A stretch of DNA of 64,000 nt, taken from Sarcocystis neurona. Its lineage: Eukaryota > Apicomplexa > Conoidasida > Eucoccidiorida > Sarcocystidae. The notes below the pieces were generated by a model. It was not told the DNA's origin, did not search any database, and saw only the letters and a list, made by a program, of their open reading frames with translations. The translations under genes were made by a program, and so were the position numbers. The number at the start of each line of letters is the position of its first letter. The first letter of the stretch is position 1. Shown piece by piece: positions 58,283-64,000 of this stretch. The stretch covers positions 77,777-141,776 of the forward strand of contig KL647323.1 of the NCBI GenBank assembly GCA_000727475.1, read 5' to 3'.

Positions 58283-58459
58283 ATAATCAACAAGTGCGCC
58301 AGGAGCTCGGAAGAGGTGGATGCGTAGAGAGAGAGAGCGTGGCGGCCACGTGTGTAAAGCGCTCGGAAGAGCTGCTTTTGCGTTTGGGGGAACAGTATGT
58401 GAAGAGAAGCAGCACGCGGCATACCAACAGGCGCATGCTTGGACGCACGGGCTTTCTCG
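58283..58459 (+). CDS. Candidate exon of an unrecognised gene
   Basis: A unique island follows a TA/GT tract ending gtgtgtag. Entered in phase 1, it is open through a helical-looking stretch with CVKRSEELLLRLGEQYVKRS and exits at CTCG|GTAGAG, also in phase 1. That phase matches the next island at 58752. No family is recognised. Confidence 0.3.
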
Positions 58460-58751
58460 GTAGAGGCGGGCTCTCTACGCGTCTTTGTTGCTGCTGACGA
58501 AGTAAATTCCCGTCTTCATTTGGACACGTGGATCCGAGAGAAGACGCGCACACACATGCTTGTGTATATATATGTATGTGGAAAACTGTTGTTCATATTT
58601 TCCACGAAACTTCCCCTTTCCCTCCGTTCCCCATATATACGTGTAAGTGTGTGCGCGCACCTTTGTGTCTTTATCGCTTTTCTTCCCTATGTACGCGTAT
58701 ATCTTCACACACATATATACGTAATATATATAATATGTCTCCTTCGTCAAG

Positions 58752-58866
58752 TGTCTCGGCTTGAAGTACCTGCGACTCTGACCGAGACCTTTCTACATTT
58801 TAGGCGGAAGAAGTCACAGAAATGTCGTCTCCTTTTTCTGCAGTGCACGCGTGAAAGGCGGACCTC
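58752..58866 (+). CDS. Candidate exon continuing the preceding island
   Basis: After gtctccttcgtcaag, entering in phase 1 gives an open basic stretch including SRLEVPATLTETFLHFRR. The frame remains open to 58972 and the 3' end is not defined; I stopped near 58866, where unique basic sequence ends. Between this and the previous island lies a TA-rich tract at 58555-58740. Confidence 0.25.
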
Positions 58867-58969
58867 AGTATGCACACGCACTGCAGCAGTGAAATTTTAC
58901 CGCGTCCGTAGAGGACTGTTTCTCTCGCTGTCTCTCCCTCGTTCCCTCGGTGTACGTAAACCGCAGCAG

Positions 58970-59510
58970 TGAGCTGTGTTCGTAGAGGACTGTTCCTCTC
59001 TCACTTTCTGTGTCTGTCCCTTTGGGGCCTCGTCGCACATAACGTGGAAAAGAAACCTGCGGCACTTCTGCTCGATTAGCTATCTGGCTGTCGCACATGT
59101 GTAGAAAGAGAGAGACAGAACGAGAAAGAGACACAAAGCGACAGACGTAGGGAGATAGAGAGAGAAACAGAATGAGGCAGATTTATGTATACACATATAG
59201 AGAGAGAGACAGAAAAAAGTGCGAAGATAACCGATTGCATGTCTGTGTCTATCTGTGTGTATGTATGTGTGTCAATATTCATGTAATATATGTGGCTGTA
59301 GGCAGATAGAGAGCTCTGTTGACGTGGCCGGCTGATGGGTAGGGGGGAGCGTTTTGACACTGCTTGAATGAAGAGGGCCCGAATCTCTGCGGCAGACTTG
59401 TTCGCGCTTTTTCCTTGTATATATATATATATTTATATATATATGTATACGTATGTACGTATGTGTGTGCGTGTGTGTGTGTGTGTGTGTGTGACCGTGT
59501 GTCTCCCGAG
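58970..59510. repeat. Purine-rich and TA/GT tracts
   Basis: agaga-rich sequence at about 59100-59215, then TA repeats at 59419-59445 and a (gt)n run at 59463-59493. No gene is seen. Confidence 0.7.
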
Positions 59511-59519
59511 TTCGTTCGG

Positions 59520-59650
59520 GTGTACATACACCGCAGCGACGGCGGCGGCTGTGCGCGCGCGGGCTTTGTGCCCCTCCTGTGTAGCTACCAGTCACGCGCA
59601 CACACAGACACACACTTACAGAGACACCTGGGGCGGTGTACGTACACCGC
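59520..59650. repeat. Second locus of the palindromic satellite
   Basis: gtgtacatacac at 59520 and gtgtacgtacac at 59636 are 116 bases apart, about twice the spacing seen in the LRR-gene intron. The second sits in a perfect 18-bp palindrome, gcggtgtacgtacaccgc (59633-59650). Confidence 0.85.
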
Positions 59651-59818
59651 CACGCGGCGAATGGATGGATGGGGGATCCGGCGTTCTAATGTCACGCAGC
59701 GGCTACCTCTTTTGTGTGTGTCTCTTTCTTTGTTCCTAATTTTTCTTGGGTGAAAAAGCATCCTGCGCGCGCGCGCGGCGTGTGTGGTGCTCGCTCCTCT
59801 ACCTGTCGCGCATATGCA

Positions 59819-60208
59819 CTAGTCGTTGAACAAGACTCTGCGTATTTGTGGATCTATGTTTGTAAACTGGGAAACTGAGTTTTCTGTTCCCCCTTTCGCC
59901 CAAGTCGATAGAATACGGCCGTAAAAGAGAAAACAAGCGTGGCTCTCTGTCGTCTTCGCATATGTCTCACCTCCCAGCCGAGGCTTTTTCCCCGGCGTAC
60001 ATGCGTACCTACGGAAAAACATCGGCGCACCACAAGAAAAAGCGGGTCGCTGCGCCTTGTGTGTATTATTTTCCCAGGAAAACTCCGTCACACACACACA
60101 CACACATACACGTTTGTCTGCGTTTCCGTGGAACGCGTTATAACAAATGCGTCTTAGTGCCGTGTCTTCCCTTTGAAAGGACTCCCGAGGATACAGCCAC
60201 GAGTACAT
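59819..60208 (-). CDS. Candidate 129-residue hypothetical protein, weak
   Basis: A - frame from ATG at 60206-60208 with balanced composition at both ends (MYSWLYPRESFQREDTALRR at the start, TNIDPQIRRVLFND at the end), interrupted by a short Cys-Val run from a (ca)n tract. The + strand is also open over part of it. It could be one or two exons. No family is recognised. Confidence 0.25.
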   Translation of the reverse strand: MYSWLYPRESFQREDTALRRICYNAFHGNADKRVCVCVCVTEFSWENNTHKAQRPAFSCGAPMFFRRYACTPGKKPRLGGETYAKTTESHACFLFYGRILSTWAKGGTENSVSQFTNIDPQIRRVLFND

Positions 60209-60378
60209 GGAGGACCTACGCGTGGATCTGTGTAACAGCAGCACACGGGTGTATGTAGATATAATTGTGCCCGTGCACATATATAAATACACATAGATAA
60301 ATTTATATACATGTAGGGGCGGAGAGGGATAGACTGGTATATACTCGTATAGAGGGACCTGCAACTACTGGGTCGCGT

Positions 60379-60669
60379 ATGCGTACGCGCGGAGGGCCTA
60401 GTTCCATAGCAGCAACTGCGCAGGGACGAGGACAGCCGCAGCAGCAAATTGGGCGCAGAGCAGCACCTGCCGCTCCTGATCCAGTAGGACGAGTCAGTGA
60501 AACAGCAGGTTCCGCTCCCATACCACGGGTAGCAGCAACACGTCAGCAGCACGGCCGAAACAGTAACAACAGTAGCCCAGATAGTATGGCAGCAACATCA
60601 CCGGATGTCAAAGCGGAAGCACGACAGCCGCAGCTGTGGAAATTTCTCACGTTCAGCTCGATGCCTTAA
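60379..60669 (+). CDS. Candidate 96-residue hypothetical protein, weak
   Basis: ATG-initiated frame rich in Ala, Gln, Pro and Ser with an unbiased end (KAEARQPQLWKFLTFSSMP). It contains short CAG-type interruptions like the larger genes. The - strand is partly open. No domain is recognised, and it may be an exon fragment. Confidence 0.25.
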   Translation: MRTRGGPSSIAATAQGRGQPQQQIGRRAAPAAPDPVGRVSETAGSAPIPRVAATRQQHGRNSNNSSPDSMAATSPDVKAEARQPQLWKFLTFSSMP

Positions 60670-61369
60670 GTATTTATAGGGAGGCGTCGCCACAACTGGA
60701 CCTGTTGACGTGTCGGCGCGTGTTCAGGGCCCCCCTGTAATGTTTCTGAGACTGCTGGAAGGCAACGGACGCCGACGTACACACATATGCGTCTGTCTCA
60801 GCAGGAGGGAAGGGCCGCTGCAGGGAAGCGCTGTGCAGAAGTTTAAGGCCGGGTATTGTTTTCACTCCTTTATATGTGTACACGCATACATACACATAAG
60901 ACAAGCAGACCCCCGAGGCGCAGCTGTGTAACCTCGGGTACCACGTAGCCACGCGTTGATTTATCTGTACACAGCGAGCTACATGTTGTCAGGATCACAC
61001 GCAGTGACCAACTATTTTCGTGACGGGGAAACGCAGGCGTGCTACGACCTGGGCGAGAGTCATCGCGGCCCTGTCCCCTACACTCAGCCGCACATATGGG
61101 GTGGTGCGGTGGACTTTACGCGGAGGAATATACAGACAGGTAGATGTTCCAAATATATAATATACCTGTGTATATAGATATATACGACTGTAAAAGCTGA
61201 AATGTGAAGCCCACCTCCTATTGCTGATGCTGCCGCACGCACACATCTCCTGTTCATATATATATATATGCCTACGTTAGAATCTCTTTTGACGCCCTGT
61301 GCCCCACTCTGACTCTTTCTATTGGTAGTATTACTGTCGTTCCTACATTCCATCGAGTCCTGTGTTCCT
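60670..61369. other. Mixed sequence, no gene recognised
   Basis: Unique sequence with TA tracts near 61155-61185 and 61256-61270. Short frames only. Confidence 0.4.
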
Positions 61370-62110
61370 CATTCTGAGACACTGCAACAAGTTCTACGTC
61401 GCTCACAGTAGCACTAGCTTTACTGTTTCTACTTCACTAACGGTTACTTCCATCATCACCACCTTCACCTCTACTCCAATCCACACTATTACTGCTATAC
61501 CTCATCACACTTCATCCCTGTCCAATTTATTGCTCCTATTACTCCTGTTACTGCTGGCGTCACTATTCCGACTACTCTTAGTGTCCCTCCTTCTCCACTT
61601 ACCCTTCCAACTCCCTATCAAACCTATCCGTTCTATTGTTCTTACTTCGACCGTCTCCGTCCTGTTGGTCCTGAGAGTGCCATTCCCTCTATTCCTCGTG
61701 TTACTAGTGTTCCACTAGAAAGTAATTTTATTACTAGTATCCGTTCTACTCGTCTTATTACTAGTCTCTACCATTACTACGAGTACTGTTATCCACCCAA
61801 TCAACTCTGTCACTCCTACTTTCCCCTATTACAGCGTCTTCCGCACTTGGACTACTACCCCGGCTCTAAGTCACTGTTATTCTTGCGATCCACACACTCT
61901 TCCTCCCGCGATTCACACCCTTACTCCCATTATTGCTGTCCACCTACAATAGCACTACTCTCCCTCGTACTATCACACCACCTTCTTCTATCTCGTACTA
62001 TCATTTTCCTTCTACGTCTATTTTTACTCTTTTCCCCTCTTTCACACTCTTGTCACCGCCCTCCCCAGTATAAGTCGCAACACTTCTACCAGCGTCAATA
62101 TTGCTACTAG
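61370..62110. repeat. Degenerate pyrimidine-rich tract with ACT/CTA triplets
   Basis: The + strand is overwhelmingly C, T and A with frequent cta, act, ttact and ctatt words and few G. Two frames stay open across parts of it (61362-61718 and 61847-62110) but give Thr/Leu/Ser-rich products expected from the composition. It may be an old, decayed triplet repeat. Confidence 0.7.
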
Positions 62111-62765
62111 CAGCAGTACTACCGGTGATGCTGGTGCGGTGACTCTACTTCCGCAACGGCAGTTGAGAAGCAGGCATGGAGCAAGTGTACAAGCATCACT
62201 TTCCTACATTGCTTCACCTAGTTGTGAAACGCATGGGCCAGCACGGAGGTGTTTTCACCGACGTGCAACGCATGTAAATGAGGAAATACGTGTATACTCC
62301 CGTGCGTTCCTGCATATCTGTAGAACTGCACGCTGTTCTCTACCATTCTCGGTATCTCCTCTCTCTCTTTTTTCCCCCTTCTTTTCTTTCCTCTCTTCGT
62401 GTACATGCGTACATGCCTTCCCCGTACGTAACTGCGTGCGACACAATTTCTTACCTGTTTGTTACCCGTGGGTGGGGGGTGTAAACGAGCAGATTTCTTG
62501 TGTAGCAGCAGCCACGTGACAGGGAAACGGTGAAAACCAAGGCACTGCTTTTTACGCGAAAGGGGGAAAACGACGCACTTATGAGAATCCACACAGAAGC
62601 ATTCACACCCAGGTAAGGGGAAGGTATACATATGTATTTGTGAGTATCGGAAAGCAGCTGCGCAGAGAAAAATCCTACAGTATGGAAGTATGTTTAAATG
62701 CATAAATGGACACTTAGGTATGGAGTGTGCAGATGTATGCTTAGAGGTGACAGAAAGTGATATTA
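62111..62765. other. Mixed sequence, no gene recognised
   Basis: Balanced unique sequence with a pyrimidine-rich patch at 62335-62400. No motif or convincing ORF. Confidence 0.4.
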
Positions 62766-63160
62766 CATGGTGGTGGTTAGACGCCAGCAACGCTGCAGCT
62801 GTGGTGCGCGCTTTTTTCTGATGTCGCTGCAGCTGCACTCGCTGCTGCTCTGCTGCTGTCTGCGCTCTCTCCTCCTGCGTGTACTGGTACTGCTGGTGAC
62901 GCTCTGCTGGTTCTGCTGCGTCTGTGGTTTTTGTCACTTAACGTGGTCACTTTCTCGCCACTGGTGCTGTCGGCTTCACCGTCCTTATCCTAGAAGTGCG
63001 GCAGCTGCAGCAGCAGCAGCAGCTGAACGGGTCTGCAGATGGCTACTGATGCACCGCCGCTCGCATCTGGCGTTGCTGCTGCCGCTGCTGGAGTCGCTGC
63101 AAGTGCTAGTGACCCTGCAGAATTCGGCAGCAGCAGCAGCAGATGCAGGTACAAACAGGA
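62766..63160. repeat. CTG/CAG-rich block
   Basis: CTG runs on the + strand to about 62935, CAG runs at 63000-63025, CTG again, then CAG at 63125-63145. Frames are Leu/Cys- or Ala-rich. No reliable gene. Confidence 0.65.
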
Positions 63161-63439
63161 CTTGTGCGACCGCTGCATCATCTGATGGATTTGCAAGAGG
63201 TACACTAGCACCGGCAGTGGAGTGCATGTTGAGTAGCTCCGTTTCATACGCAGTCGGTCGAAGAATGTGGGGGACGACTCACATTGTGTGAATCTAAATA
63301 GGCAGCAGGAGAAGCAGCAATTATGAAGCCAGCCGTCGTGACAGTCGTGGGCGCAGTGGACTCTACAGCAGCGGGAAGCGGCCGCACACCTCAAGGCAGC
63401 TGCGACACCTTGGGCGGCACCAAGACCCACAGCCGCCGA

Positions 63440-63785
63440 AGCAGAAGCGTTCGCAGAGAATCTGTAGCAGAAGTAGCGATAGCAGCAGCAGTACCGACAG
63501 CAGCAAAGTAAGGATAGCAGCAGAAGTGCCGACAGCAGCAGAAGTAGCGATAGCAGCAGAAGTGGCGATAGCAGCAGGAGTATCGATTGCAGCAGGAGCG
63601 GCGATAGAAGCAGGAATACCGCTAGCAGCCGAAGTACCGATAGCGGCAGAAGTGCCGATAGAGGCAGAAGTGCCGATACCGGCAGAAGTGCCGATACCGG
63701 CAGAAGTGCCGATACCGGCAGAAGTACCGATAGCGGCATAATGAGCAATAGCGGCAGAAGTGGCAACAGCAGCAGAAGTGGCAAT
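63440..63785. repeat. 18-bp minisatellite (six-codon unit)
   Basis: Units of the form gcagaagtgccgataccg, perfect in three successive copies around 63664-63720 and diverged on both sides (agcagcagaagtagcgat types to the left). The period keeps frame: one + frame reads AEVPIP repeats, and a - frame reads GTSAGI repeats. Confidence 0.88.
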
Positions 63786-64000
63786 AATACTGCAGGGTAT
63801 TAGCCTTCTCAGGCTGCTGATGCCGTATTCTCGTATTTTTTTCACATGCGTTGCGGGCGCGCTTTGCATGTCATGTAGTTGACGCGTAATTATCCTTTCA
63901 CTTGCGGTACTCTACCTCGTGCTGTGCCGCGGGCACAGGCCCCTGGTGCTCATCCTGCTTTTCCTAGTGATTCTCCCCTCTTCTACTCCGTCTGTCTAGA
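63786..64000. other. Unique right end, no gene recognised
   Basis: Short unique segment at the window edge. Any gene here would be cut by the boundary. Confidence 0.4.

Overview
The window looks like nuclear DNA of a coccidian parasite of the genus Eimeria. Very long exons are packed with CAG/CTG triplet runs read as Gln, Ser and Ala. The introns are full of TA/GT-rich microsatellites with pyrimidine-rich acceptors. Repeat-rich blocks alternate with long repeat-poor blocks where few genes can be recognised. There are no bacterial operons, and I found no tRNA, rRNA or canonical telomeric repeat. The species cannot be fixed from the sequence alone.

Layout. 1-700: TA-rich satellite. 840-4200: triplet-repeat block. 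4205-11678: one very long exon of a probable helical-repeat (HPR/RAP-type) organellar RNA-binding protein, probably continuing through small exons between microsatellites at 12.7-14.5 kb. 14.6-41 kb: repeat-poor block. It holds two convincing single-exon genes, a GPI-anchored-type surface protein (22399-23379, +) and an unrecognised 379-residue protein (29457-30596, -), plus several short tandem duplications and a long hairpin. 41-45.8 kb: CTG-rich and pyrimidine-rich DNA with only weak gene candidates, ending in microsatellites. 46044-55419: a second giant gene, two exons joined by a phase-matched splice, encoding leucine-rich repeats, a PIN-nuclease-like region and a poly-Gln tail. Its intron carries a palindrome-anchored satellite. 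55.4-64 kb: microsatellites, minisatellites and small candidate exons.

The genes do not form a pathway that can be read from position. Both giant genes have one huge repeat-laden exon followed by a satellite-filled intron and a further exon. The two shorter genes lie in the repeat-poor part and have few or no triplet repeats. Exon junctions are my own reading of consensus sites and phase and have no transcript support.
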